Assembly (NCBI GenBank): GCA_013365365.1
Contig: JABVXU010000052.1
Location: 174,852 to 238,851 of the forward strand
Source: Cruorifilaria tuberocauda
Lineage: Eukaryota > Nematoda > Chromadorea > Rhabditida > Onchocercidae
Reading direction: 5' to 3'
Length of the DNA stretch: 64,000 nucleotides
Part shown: piece by piece, positions 1 to 13,727 of the stretch
Layout of the letters: each line of letters starts with the position of its first letter
Position numbering within the stretch: position 1 is the stretch's first letter
Notes under the pieces: model-generated
Databases searched by the model: none
What the model saw: only the letters and a program-made list of their open reading frames with translations
What the model was told of the DNA's origin: nothing
Program-made: the position numbers and the translations under genes

Positions 1-1
1 T

Positions 2-3000
2 TATTCAGTTTACACAAACTTTTTGAATATTGTTCGGGGTGATGAATATTCGGCATTTTCCGCCACAAAAGACTACTTGTATGCCATTTTTGAACAGGTA
101 AATTACTACTTCAAAAAATCGAGAAAAAATGATACAAAAGAAGTTGAAATATTGAAAATGACACCTTTGTTAATGAAATCCTATAATTGACAACGATACT
201 GGAAGATTTATATAACCGAAACTGAAAATAAGGTAGAGAGTTAACATAATTTTGTTTTCTAAACTAGTAAAATACATTATAGTAATATATATTAATGTTA
301 TCTAATAAGAGTATTATGATAATGGTTGTTGTCCTGAAAATTTGTTTGATTTTGGAATTTGATTCTGAGACGATTCATCTACGAGATTCTGTTCCTTGTA
401 CAAAATTCGTAGAACAGTTCCTCCTTTGGCTGAAGATTTAATGTTGTAGCACGTGCTGATATAAAACTTTATTAGCAGGAGAGGTGATTGCAGAACCAGT
501 CGAAAGAGTGATTCTTATTGGAATTGATCTTCATGTCTTTTATAGAATAAAAATTTGTAAGGATGAGGTTCACAATGATCGGATAATGGTATTGCAAGGA
601 ATGTGATTGAATTTAAGATAAAGATTCCTGTGAGAAGAAATGGTTTTTTACATAAATCTAATAGCAGGAAGAACGAAATGCATGATTAATCATTTGATGG
701 AATGGCTAAAAAAATTATTTAGGCTCAAAAGGAAAGGTCTAGATAAATGTAAGACAGTTTTTGGAATGAGAATATGCTAATTACATACAACATTAAGTCT
801 TCTTGCATTTGTAATGAAGATGAATCATTGAAAAAATTTTAGATACACTGATTTTCCGACAGTTGTTGGAAAATTTGTGGTGAGAGTGATAAAAATAAAA
901 CAAGCTCTGATTATGTCATAATGACAATTTTGATGATGACTACGAAGATGTTGAAAGATCTGAATGGTCGAAACTAAAAATGACGTGGAAAACCATCGTA
1001 ATTTGCCTTTCAAGCTAATATATAAATTGTTCCTTGAGAAAACACGAATGACAGGTGCGCGCAATTTATGACGGCAATGGTTTATTCGAGAATGTTCCGG
1101 TAACTTTAAATTTGGCATCAACAATGACAATAATCCGTGAAGATGACTGTCCATTAGCGCCATTTCTAAATCAGACCAAATTGAATAATTTGGAAAATAT
1201 AACGCAGTAAAATCTTCTGTTTTTTTTTCTTTCTCTCTCTCTAAAACTAAGTCATAATGAATTTCGACGAACAAATTCAAAATGTTTTTTGATAGTAAGG
1301 GATATGGAAAAATATTGGTTAATTTTATGAACAAAAATGCTTTTTGAATTTCGAAAAGTTTGCAAAACTTTTCTATGCAATCTTTCATGATGTCATTTCT
1401 GTTATGAGTGAATTTTGGGAAAGCAAATAAAAAAATATTATCTTTCTATCAGAATGAGTGGATTAAATGCTGTAAATTATGTGCAAAAATGGGTGGCTGA
1501 TTATTCACAGTGGATTCCAGCGCATAATCATATCATTGTTTTGACAAGGTTTGTGAAAATTTTCAAATTATAATTTTGTTCCATTTGAAATTGTTTAAAT
1601 TTAAATAAATTAGATTGCCGATTTAAGGATGTTTTTTATTTTTTGAAATAAAATTTCATTTTCTTTTCACAGGATCGATTTACTCTCGTCGAAAGGTGAC
1701 TCAAGCACCCAAGGAATGGCGTACGTCGGAACAATGTGTCGTGTTGCGGAATCAGCAAGTGTAGTAGAGGATATTGGTGGCATGGCTACTGCTGTAATTG
1801 CTGCTCATGAATTATCTCACAGGTACATGCTACCTGTGAAGATATATTAGTTAAAAAGCAGCAGATACCCTTTTAAGAAGAAATTTTCAAATCTCAGTGT
1901 AAGCTTAAAATTTGAATGTTTAACCTTTTCTTTGAAATTTTGTTTCTAGTCTCGGCGCATTTCACGACGGCGCTGCTGGACCAGGTGAAAAATGCGCGAA
2001 AAATTATCTGATGTCTGCAACAGTATCGAGCTCGGATGACGAACAAAAATTCTTCAACACATTCAAATTTTCGCCATGTTCGATTCAACAAATTCAATCA
2101 TTTTTCGCGTACTTTTTTCCTGAAATTTCAATAATTAAAAAAAGTAGGTGAAGACGACTAAAAAAGATTGAAAACGCATCGCTTTCCGGAAAGATGAAAT
2201 ATATTTTTGGAATGGCATATTTTTTAAAGGAATTTGGTATTTTAAATTTTAATAAAACCTTTCCATTATTAAATTTTCACCATATATTTCAAAGTAAACA
2301 TTTGAAAATTTTTAAGAATTGCAGGAACGGAACGGCTGACTGCTTACGACGATCAAAAAATCCTGAAAGACGATCACGACATACGTTACAAGGTAAGGAT
2401 CGTAAGCCTGGTGAATTATTGGTGCAGCAGAATCAGTGCAAAATAGCATTTGGACCCCACTACAGTATTTGTCAGGTAATTTAAACTTTTTAAAAAGGAG
2501 ACTGCAAGAAAATCATCATGAAGTGCAGGTGAAAATTGGGTTTAAATGAGTAAATTAAAACTGGATCTTCTCAACAGAATTTAATCATAACAAATAGTTG
2601 AGTGAATTCAAGGAAGAGCGGAGAGTAAGAATAAACTTCTGTAAGACTATGTAATATAAATATTGTAATCATTATATCCGTCGAGTTTTGGTCAAACTTG
2701 TTTCTGACAATTCCTACAACATAATTTTAATCGCCTGCTAATAATTTGATTAAATGATAGAATTTATTTTTCATCTACTAAGTTTAGTCTAACAACATCC
2801 GAGGATATAAATTTTCAAATTTCATTTCAATTAAGAGGAAGGAATACTTATCGCAGGATCCATGTCGACGACTTTGGTGTAAAAATCGACAACTGCGTAA
2901 AAAGGAGCCATGTGAAACAAAATTATTTTTACCTTTATTGGACGGAACTAAATGTGGACTTAATAAGGTAATTCTTAATGGCAAATTTCTTATCATTAAA

Positions 3001-3672
3001 AGCAAATAATAAGTAATCAAATTACAAATAAATTAAGCTATGAACAAAATCAATCGTTTTATCAATAATTAATATATCACAACACTTCAAATTGATAGGA
3101 ATTTCTCCGAAATACTTTATATGTCAGCTTTTAAAACTAATACACTACAAAGACGAGTGCAATTGATAAAAAGCCTAAATTCCATCCAGCAAAAAGCCGT
3201 GGCTGATTTTGGGCATTCACTTCCAATTCAAATTTCAACTTAACTTTTAGTGGTGTCTTGCTGGAAATTGCACAGCAACCGATAAAAAAAGAGAAGGTAA
3301 GCCTATTCGTAACCATCACATCATTTTCTGAAATTTTTCATAGCAATTGAGTGTTCATTTTCAAGCTTACAACTCCTCTTAAGCATTTAGAAATCACATA
3401 GTGTTTAAAAATACATCTCTAATCGAGTTCGAATTTTTCAAATATTGCACAAGCTTCTTTGCCTTCTTATTAACATAGACATAATTCATTATTTAAGAAA
3501 AAAATTTCGAATTTCAGAATGCGTTGATTTGAATCCCTCCATGTGCCTCGAGTTATCCGACGAGAAACTTCGCAAATATTGCCATTCAAAGCAGTTCCGT
3601 TCATTGTGCTGTGTTACTTGTTTTCGATTTATACAACACAAATCTCTTGCTACTTCATCTTATGATTCATAA
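2..3672 (+). CDS. ADAMTS-family metalloprotease, MIG-17-like (5' end outside window)
   Basis: Secreted zinc metalloprotease of the ADAMTS family, expected to act on basement membrane. Exons 2-97, 1055-1206, 1453-1548, 1673-1822, 1950-2108, 2325-2475, 2857-2967, 3251-3296 and 3518-3672 join in phase to give 371 residues and a stop. Exon 4/5 carries the catalytic motif HELSHSLGAFHDG (HExxHxxGxxHD), followed by a YLMSA Met-turn. Exons 6-8 encode the ADAMTS disintegrin-like/Cys-rich segment (QCKIAFGPHYSIC, then DPCRRLWC, PLLDGTKCG and WCLAGNC). The last exon is a PLAC module (ECVDLNPSMC...YCHS...CCVTC). No thrombospondin repeat lies between the Cys-rich and PLAC parts, which is the compact C. elegans MIG-17 architecture rather than the GON-1 one. 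Signal peptide and prodomain lie upstream of the window. Family is secure; exact orthology to mig-17 is inferred from architecture. Confidence 0.88.
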
Positions 3673-5093
3673 TTATTATACATTTTCGAAATATCAGATA
3701 TCTCTTCTGCGACACATTATATGCTAACTATATGCTAACTTATAACACTCTTCCCTTTTATTGTTTATATCTAGTAGTGTCAAAAAATTTTTAATTTATA
3801 CTGAAATTCTCACCAATAAAGTGAGCAAACCATAACATCATTTACAACTTAATTATTCATCGATATCCAGTATCAACACAATATTTTCAGAAAAATGAGT
3901 TATATTACTTGAACATGTCCGACATGCTTTTCATGGATTTCAGGAGTTATCTCATGGAAAATGCTACCGCTATTGTGGGTCAAACGATAGTCAACCACAA
4001 GAATTTTTATTCTGCAGATATATTTTATTTTGCAACATTTCAAAACATCTCAATCTCAAATTTTGCAGGTCATGACATTTGATAAAAGGAATCAGTTTCA
4101 AGTGAGAATAAATTCAACGTTAAATGAGAATTCATATGTCTGTATAAAGTATAGTGGCAGTACATAGATACGTATTTCATGCCGAATACTTCGTAAAATA
4201 TGACAGTAAATCAAATATGCCGAAAAGGAGAAGAAAGGAAAAAAAGAATAAATGTGAATACTAGAGAATCATAAGGCGCTTTTGACTGCACAATATTGAC
4301 TACATTCGGCTGGATTTGAGGTTCAAAACTTAAAGTTATATTTGAATAATATTATAGTGGATACATTAGACGACACTTTCCCAAATCCGAGTAAAACAAT
4401 CTATAGCATAATAAGAAAAACTGAAATACAAAAAAGCAAGATTTCCAATAGACTCTTCTGCATGCCCTTGACTAATAGAATAAATGTATGAAAATGGACT
4501 TATGGGAAATCGACAAAAGAAATGGTTGAGGAATGTCAAATGCACAAAAAGATATCCCTGAAGAAGATTGAAACTAATAGGAAATGAATGATTTAAAATT
4601 ATTTGTAGAAAAAATATTCGAATGTTGAGCTCCTTAAAATTCGGCGACTTTCTTATATAAAATTCTGAGGTAAGGCGGAAATAAGTGATAATAAAGCATA
4701 AAATAAATAATTTGATAGATTTGTAAGTAACAATAAAATTTTTCCATGATGTTCGGTAAATTATAACATTATGAAACTAAAATATTAACTAAAATGATAT
4801 AAAAAAGTTGCTAGAGATTTCTGAAAACCTTTTACATGCTTAGTTAATATTGCAAGACAAAATCCTACAAATAATTTAGTTTATATCAAATAATTATTTA
4901 CAGATGCGTCTTCCAAGAAAAATTTAACCGTCTATTCCAGATGAGTTAAGTGATATAAGTCCAGATGAGTTAAACGCTTATATAGACTTTGATGTTCAAA
5001 AAATAATAAATAAGAAAAAGATTAGTTACCAGTATTATACATCACTGTACTCAAAATTTTAAAAAAAAGCAGAAAATATGCACAGAAGTAAAG
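3673..5093. other. Intergenic, convergent gene ends
   Basis: AT-rich space between the convergent 3' ends of the ADAMTS and CDT2 genes. I see no coding exon or structured RNA. A short direct repeat (TATGCTAACT twice) lies near 3720-3740. Confidence 0.6.
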
Positions 5094-8000
5094 CTAATAA
5101 GTTCGTGGTGTTTTGCTGAAATACTGATCCAATGTTCGTTGTGTCCCACTCTTTTTTTTTGGTGTAGGTGTTAAATTGCATATACCAGTTGAAAGATTTT
5201 GAGAATGTACTTGTCTTGAATTTTGTGAATTAGTGCGAGATTTTGGTGGCATTTTTGTTGACTGTCGATGAATACGTTCAAGTGACTTTCGGAAGCGTTG
5301 TTTGACGCGAATTTTACGAGGAGATGTGCGGTCGGCACGCTCCTCCATAGAAATCATATTTGAGCAATTGGACGGCCTATGAAATTGAAACATCAAAAAT
5401 CTGGTAAAATATGAAGCAAATGAATACAGACAGCGTGGTTTCAAATATGCATTTAGACAAAACTTATCTTCCCAATCTTACCCAACTCAATTTACTACAA
5501 ACTGTTCATATAAAAACAGCCAAACAGCCAAATAATAACAAACCAAAAAAATTCTCACCGATCGGAATTCGATGAACGTTCATTTAGTTCTGGATTTCTT
5601 CCTGCATCTAATATTGTCGTTCCTGATTTTGAGTTTAAGTTCGATATAGCAAGTCTATCCTTGACAAAATCTGGCAAATTCATCGTTGGATACCTTGAAT
5701 GATACATAATTTGCTATAAAACAACATCGAGAAAACATACTAATTCAAGAGTGATTAAGCTAAAATTCTTTAAAACTTGAAACTTCCAACAAACCAAATC
5801 AATGTTAAAAATATACTTGAAATAAAAGGCACATGGAACTCGATTATTTATCTCGATTCCAGAAAAATCAAGTTTTCGTGCAGCACGACTTGATGTGTTA
5901 GTTAGATCACACAGTGGTGGAGACATCGGTTCGGTCACTCTTAAAAGACGATTAGTAAAAGCTGACGAAAAAATTGTTTTAAAATTCTTCGAAAAGTTAA
6001 AATTGATAATAACATTAAAAAACCATACTTGAACATTTTCTTCACTGGCGACTCACTTCCACTTTTCGTTTCCACACTAACCCGGTTTAGAGGACTTTTA
6101 AATGGACTTTTGAAAGGACTTCGCTCCGCATTTTTCTTTGGGGTCGAAACTGACACATTCAACTGCTTCCTGCAAAACAAATATTCCTACATTCAATTTT
6201 TGGAAAATAAAGTGGCTAGATGCAAACTCTTCAAAATTCAAAGCTCGGAATACATTTCTGAGATATTTGCAAATATAGAAATATATGAAATTATTGGATT
6301 TTTTTTGTAAGCGACCAAAAAATGATAATCATAAAGCATACAATGAGATTTCAGCCCTAGCTGTTTCAGGTAATTCATATAATTCGACATGATCCTGCTG
6401 TATTGAGATTGGAGATGACTCTTGATTTTCAGGACTTGCATTCCATTTCCAAATTTTCAAATATGAATCATCCATCGTCGCAATATAGCGCCCATTGCTG
6501 CTGAATCTCGCAACAGTAACCTAGATAAGATAAGAGAATAACTACATTTTTTTTCCAGAAAAAGCTATGCAAATTGAAACAACAGAAACTGTTAATGAAA
6601 TGATAAACGATAGTGAGGAAAAAGCGTAAGATTATGGAAATATAATTTCATAAACTCATGAAAGTTCACTTCGTTCCATTAATATAAAAGTAATTCGTAA
6701 GCAATTCATCAGTTTAAGCGCAAAAATAACAAACCTCATATCGATGACCGCCTAATGTATATTTTGGGTAAGGCAAATACTTCAACTTACCCTTGCTAAA
6801 ACTGGAATACTTTTCCTGTAATAATAAGATGATGAAATAGGAATGTTTTAAAATTATGGGGAAACAATTAATACAGAGAATGGTCATGCTTTACAAAGTC
6901 CTACGTGTCGAAAATTACAAAATTTAAATCCAGCGACTACAAAAACAAAATTAATGACCTGTAAATCCCAAATAACAGCAAAGCAATCACCACCTCCAAA
7001 CATTACATGATCGGAATTTGGCGAAGCAGCAATTTTAAAATCATATGTGTTGAAAGACGTTCGCTTAACTCCTTGTAAAATACCAACTAAAAATTTGAAA
7101 ATTCTAACCCTCTCTATGTAAATTGTGAGAAAATTAGACATATAGCAATATATAACAAGTAAATAATCTAAATGACACTAAATGGAAAGTACCTGGTGCG
7201 TTATTTAATCCCTGAACGCTGTACTGATAAATTTTTGAGTCCGTGGAAGCAACAAAAAGTGATGAATTAAAGCGATCAAGGCATATAGAAGCAATACCTT
7301 AATAGAGAAAGTAAAGAGTAATTATTTTTAAAAAATTTTTTATGAAGTCATAACTTTGAATAGAAATATCTTGAATAAAAAAAAATTATTTGAAATGTTG
7401 AAAAAATATCTAAATTTTTTCCACCATCAATTCATAAAATTTAAACTATCTCATTTCAATCTTTCTTTTAAAAAAAATTGAGGATATCGTAACCTGGCTT
7501 TTATAAATTAGAATACTATGTTTTTTGCCTCACTGGAACAAAAGTTAATAAAATAATCCAATTAATTTTTTGAGATAAATGCAAGTTAGAAAAAAATTCA
7601 GAATAGCAACACACCAAAATCACGAATTGAAGTATTATTAGGATCTTCGAGAATACGAAATGGACTATTTTTGCCTCTGTAACGAAGATCCCAAAAGCGA
7701 ATACCTCTGCAGTAAATTTAATAGCTGAATTAATAACTGAGAAATGTCAGTATGGAGAACAAAAAAAAAACACTATAATAAGACGATAAGAACCATAATA
7801 CAAGAACACATTAACTGAAAAAACAAGAAATTTTACGTTTTGAAAGATGAAGATGCTGATATCAAAGTGTTTGCACCATAATGTACTAAAGAAGTGATTC
7901 CTTTTGAACTCATCGAAACTGACATACGAGATCTTCGCTTTGTTCCAATATTTTGGCCTAAAAATATGTAAATAAAATGAAGTCAGTGGAAATTGAATGA

Positions 8001-9712
8001 ACAAAATAGTCAAAACTAAATTTCTTATGTATTGCCGGAATTGTGATACAATGATAAGAAAAAAGTCTTCCTCCTAATGCAGCTAATACTGAAAAGAATA
8101 ACGATTACTATGACCGTCTTACATTTATCAACTCATATTTGTTCTCTCTCTGTTTTTCAACACCATTTGAAAGAACAACATTCGATTTCTTTTATATGTT
8201 ATCTACCATACTTCGACAAATTCAACTCAAAGCACTACTACATATATATAAATTTATATATAATATATATAAATGACATACGTTCAGGAGCTAATAAAGG
8301 ATGCGTGTTTTCCAAAAGATTGAAGGGACGCACAACGGTGGTCTGTGGTTCTCGTAGATCCCATATGCAGATTGTTCCATCTCGAGCTCCTGTTGCAAAA
8401 AGTTCTGCAATTTGCAAGTATTTTTTTAATCATCATAACTAGCAATGCTAAAAATATTTCGACTTTATGTTAAAATTTTTACCAATAAAATAAGCAAATC
8501 ATAATATCATCTACAATTCTAGCTATAACAATTTAAAATTGAATTATTTGACAAAAACCGTAAATTCTAAAAAACCTTGATATTAGATGACAAAATCATG
8601 AGAATTAAGAAAAGCTAACCAGGATTGTCGTTTGATATAGAAAGAGCGCGAACCGAACCTTCATGACCCATAAATTGTTGCAGCGCAAGTTTTCGTTCAA
8701 TATCCCATAATGCCACCTTTGCATGGCCAGATATAGAAAGTAAATTGTTTGGACGGTTTGCAACAAATGTGACATCGATTATACAACTTCGGTCGGCAGA
8801 AATTGCTAAAAATAGTGTAATTTATTTTTGATACACATTTTTTCGAAAACAAGCTTTGGAATGTCACTGAACGCACTGTTCAAATTTCCTGATCAGATAA
8901 CTCAAGCTTTAGTTTAGTTTTTCTTTTCCGGACGAGTAACTTATTTATCTATGAAACATTTATTCCAATAATGCTTTCGAAATAAAAACAGCAATGAAAT
9001 GAATAAACAAAGAAAATGAACAAAAAAAAAAGGAACTCGTTCGAGTATCAGTAGTGCATCATTTCACCTACAACACTTATATTCAAATACGTGAACTTAC
9101 AATTTTTTATAATATCTTTACGAGCATCCAAAAAGTGAATAAAGCCATTTTCGTCACCAACAGCCAACAAATGTTCAACAGATGGATCCTTGGCAAATTG
9201 GCAAACTACCCAAGCATTCTAAAATTGACATGTCATTACAACATAAAATTATAACAGGCTTAATTGAATTCATTTTCAATATTTTAGAAATGTTATGTGG
9301 AGTCAAGTACTGCAAATATAAACAGTTTGCTTCGTAAAAGTCAAAGCGTATATGGATAGGTATTATTTCCAATGAATTAGTCAAATTCTAACAGACAAAT
9401 CGAATAGCTCTGTTAGCATACAATGATTTTGCTTTCCTCTGATTTCTTGATTATGTATGTTTTCTTGCACTATTAAAATTTCAAAAGCTCCAATTCTATA
9501 TAATATCTTGCCCATAATTAAAGAATGAGACTAGAATAACTCAGTTCTCTTACGGAAGTGGAAGTGGAAGTGGAACTGTATGATCGATCAAACATTTGAA
9601 AAGGAAAAATTACCGAGGAAATGAGACATTTAGTTGAGGAAAACTGCAGAAAATACGAATCTGGTACCACCCGTGATACCCTTTGACCCCAGTACATGCA
9701 ACGAATACCCAT
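5094..9712 (-). CDS. cdt-2: CDT2/DTL, substrate receptor of CRL4 ubiquitin ligase
   Basis: WD40 protein that docks substrates such as CDT-1 on PCNA-bound DNA to CUL4-DDB1 for ubiquitination. Fourteen exons (high to low): 9712-9614, 9218-9101, 8805-8620, 8404-8282, 7957-7837, 7706-7615, 7297-7193, 7086-6959, 6815-6735, 6520-6342, 6169-6029, 5939-5817, 5693-5559, 5376-5094; all phases agree and give 637 aa. The N-terminal two thirds is WD40: HLLAVGDENGFIHFLD, then ALWDIERK, then two WDxR boxes (IWDLREP, FWDLRYRG) of the kind that contact DDB1, then VIWDLQ and YLKIWKW. The C-terminal third is Ser/Pro-rich (SPFKSPFKSPLNR, possible CDK sites) and ends with the PIP-box-like QRTLDQYF, as in metazoan CDT2. 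The start is the first Met of the open first exon; a spliced leader exon upstream (AG near 9790) is possible. Confidence 0.93.
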
Positions 9713-12700
9713 CGACCCTTGACATTCGGTACACGTCCGCTCTGACCCGATTAGTGTTAGGTTAGTTTGAAGTTCCCATTCTAATTTTCAAATTTTGAAA
9801 TTGCTGCTCACAATGCAAATACAATATCTCATCCGAAAACGAATGGAATGGTTTGATTAAGGCAATGTACTGCAAGAATTTCCTGCGATATCTCTGTCCT
9901 ATTCTGTTTTTCATTAGTATCCAACAAGGTGGCCTAATATTCTTAATGGATCAAAATATTTAAGGAAGAAAAAGCAAAATTTTCACAATACCTCAAAGTA
10001 TAAACCTTTTTCAGCTACAATAATTATCAACTCATGTTTGAGTCTAGAAATTAAATTTGTTCAATCAAATTACATTGTCTTTTTCTCGAAAGGTTTTAAA
10101 TTTATTCATTCAAACCTACCATTTTCTTCCTGATTATGAGGAAGAAAGAGAAAAATAAACTTTACAAAATGCCGAAGTGCTTTTCTTCATTCATAATAGT
10201 TCCATAAAGTTTGCAATGTTTAAACCATTCATAATGACAACACAAAAATGTACAAAGCTGAGCAAATATCACACAGAAGAAGCAAAAAAATACAACGAAA
10301 TGGTATATTTTGATTCAATATTGAATTCATGGAGTAAAATTATGATTTGTTTACTCATCGATAACTGATAAGAGATTAACAAAGTTTTGGCTCTTGATTG
10401 CATTTCACATATTGATTGACTTTTCAGTAAAATAATATTCCTATTCTACTACTAATCTTAAGTTACTGCTATTACTATATTTCATTAAAACATCGTGAAA
10501 TTCCGGTGGAAATTGCATTCCGGGTCTTTTTAATGATAATCTTATCTTTTCCCAGCAAACAAACTTTCAATGCATCATATAACAATGCAACATTTCTGCC
10601 CAAGAATTTTTTAAAAATAGATTCAAATTGAGTCTTGTATTCTTATTGTTTATATATCATATATCATATAACACATATCATATTCCCATCATTTTAAGCT
10701 TTGATCAAACTGCAAAGGCTGTCAGGAAATATGAGTATATTGAAGGTTGTCGGAAAAACCGAAATCTTATAATACGAAATGCTAAACTGATAGATGAAAG
10801 TATGTATTAGAAAATCGTTGTGTAAATGTACTCATTAAAGGAGAGAATGCTTGTTCTATTTTTTATAGCTCCACTTTTTGTTTCAAGAGATAAGAGAGGG
10901 TTGATTTACCATTGTTCCATCTGCCATCCGTTCTTACATCAATCAATCGATTGATTTATCCACGATTCTGTCGCCGTGAATTTAAATTACATATATATTG
11001 GCTTACTTATCAATTAAAAAATCATTGTCGAATAAGGAAATGAATTTCCGCCAGCTGCTATTAGCCAATTATCAATCACTACGCAGCCCTCTCAGCTCTC
11101 CCAACTCAATTAATCGATTATTTCAGTCCAATCCTCAGCAAGAAGAAAACCTTCGTCAGGCGACACATCCTGTGTTGTTGTCACAATATCTTCCAACAAA
11201 GGAAACAAATTTCATCTGTGAAACAAACCGATTTAGCTAAACTTTCACTGCAAAGGTATGCGTAATGCTACTTATCGTTATGTAAGGATCTTTGAGGTTT
11301 TAAATATAATAAAACTTTTCCCTACTATTTGATTGTTTACAATTTTCATAATCTGAAGTCAGTTTTCCATTATTTTCACACCATTAATTTGACAATTTCG
11401 TTCATTCCTGCCCTAGAAATAAACTCACTTTGAATTTATATTTTAATGAAACCAAGAAATTAATTCATTTTTTAAGTTATTAAATTGGAATTCTAAACTA
11501 TTATCAATATTCTATAAAAGAAAAAATTATCCACCCAATCCACTTTTTCCACATAACTTTTTATATTGAACTTCAAATTTTAATATTTCGATTCGTCGCG
11601 AATGCTTACCTTTTCTTAGATTTATTATTGAACAGTTAATCAGCAATCAATATGAAGATCTTGATATGTTAGTTTTATGATTTTTTTTAGATTGTAAATA
11701 ATTGCCTCATGATTATTTTTTACACGGATTAATCGAATAACTATAAATTGATAACGTTTTCAAGTTTTGCATCCATACATCGCTGGCTGAATAATTTCTT
11801 CTTTTATCACATAATTTGTAAGATCGATCCTTCATGAATTCAATTTCATCTTTCTCAATCAAAATTAATTTTGATATACAATTGAATTAACGTAATAATC
11901 AAATTTGAGTGTTCTTTTCTATTTATCTAATTAATCAAATTAATCGATAATGCATATTTCATAAACATATTATGTATAATTCTGTCTTTTTGCTATTTTT
12001 TGGTTCAATCAACAAAATTTCACCGATCAAAACATAAGATGATGATTCATATTTACGTTGACATTTTACTTTCTTCAAAACTGAGTTTGAAAAATAAAGC
12101 AATTTGAGTGTTAACTGATCAATTTAATCATCACTCATTTCCATGACTTCAAAATTGTTGTGCATCTTTCACTGGATGTGCATTAAATTTGTTTTGTTAT
12201 CTATTATGTGTTGCTGCAAGGTTCCATCAGCTCAGTTGCTTCAAAGTTTACATCTTATCCATCAACTTTCTTTGAAAATCATCTGAATTGTTTTCGTTAA
12301 ATGCGATAGATGGATATATAGATATAGTATATAGCAATTAAATTGAAATACATTTGGCGAGCATTTTATTTTTATAAATTATACAGTTATAACTTTTTCT
12401 GGAAGTTAAAATGCCAGGTATCATCTTTCTGATATTTATTCTTTCAGATATATATTATGTACGATTCTCTTACCTTTGTTTTTAGTCTTCTATTTTTAAC
12501 TATGCTGAAGTTAGTAGTACTCCTAGATAATTGTCATATCAACTATCAATCAAAACTGCTTGCAACGGAGAATTTACGTCATCATGTGGAATTGAAAGTC
12601 TCGTAAGTCCCGCCACTATTGCTTCCAGTATAGTTTTATTCTAAATTCAGTTTTTCTGATAAAAAATAGCTTATTTGTACCGATATAATTATTTTTTCAA

Positions 12701-13727
12701 CTTGAAATTTCACGTCAATTTTTTTTGTTGAGGAAAAAAACCTTTCGAAAGGGAAATACTCTTTGACAATGAATCACAATAAATAATGCTTAAAAACATA
12801 ATTCAATTATCGTCAGAAATTGACATGACATATTTCAATTATTGTTGTGAAATTATTGTCGTAGTGAATGTGCATTGTGTTTTGTCTTCCGCTTCATTAC
12901 TTTTCTCTCTCAAATTTTTCTGAAAATTTTCTCAATTAATTTTTTATTGATAATTGGTGAATTTACTTTTCAGATGATAATTTTTTTCTAACAATATTAA
13001 AAATTTTTTTCTTTGAGCACTATTCTTCATTTTGGATACAAAAAATTTATAAATTGAGCTTCTGATATTATCATTAAAGCGTTATTGTTAGAAAGCAGAT
13101 GTTATTCTCCCATTAAAATTTCATTCTTAATTACTCATTAATTCAAATTATGCGAAAATATTATTTATCATTTAAAAAGAAAAAAATTTCGAAATTTTCC
13201 ACTCATTAAATTATAATATCCCTGCCAACAACCATATTAGAAGAATGGAATGAGTTTTCTAATGGATTCATGTTTATTTCTAATTTCAACTTCAGCTAAA
13301 CTAAGCCTTTCATTTTTCTGATGATATCATAACATGTTATGATGACTTCCAAAGTATCTATATGAATTAATAGCGCTAGTCAATATAAATTATGACTTTG
13401 AATCGATAGCGTTAGTTAATATAAACAATCTGAATATAGCAAATTTAACAAAATGGAATGGAATTGATTCTCGGGTTGCAAAAATCAAAAGTCAAATTAA
13501 CTTTTACTTAATTCATAGAAATTAGTTTTGATTACTTAAAACATTTACATACCATATTTCTTGTTATTTCTGAAATGAATTAACAGAGATATTAAACTTT
13601 TTCTACAATCAAATTGACATAATTCCTAACATTTCCACACTTTTTGCAATTTATGAAAAATATTTACGCCTTTCCATCATTTTATTGAAATATTTTTTCC
13701 ATTACTGTAAAATTCTCAATTATAGAT
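9713..13727. other. Divergent intergenic region between cdt-2 and TMEM86-like gene
   Basis: About 4 kb of AT-rich DNA between divergent genes. The only coding-like patch is a 66-codon ATG frame at 11040-11240, in slightly less AT-rich sequence with no recognisable domain. An imperfect direct duplication of about 35 bp (AATAGCGCTAGTCAATATAAA-like unit) lies near 13363-13433. No RNA gene was seen. Confidence 0.5.

Noticed and set aside
825..1388. 187-codon minus-strand open frame
   Set aside because: It lies antisense to the first intron of the ADAMTS gene and across the real plus-strand exon 1055-1206, which fits the protease in phase; its own translation shows no domain.
11040..11240. 66-codon plus-strand frame
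   Set aside because: Polar and ATG-started but without splice partners, domain or start context strong enough to call a gene.
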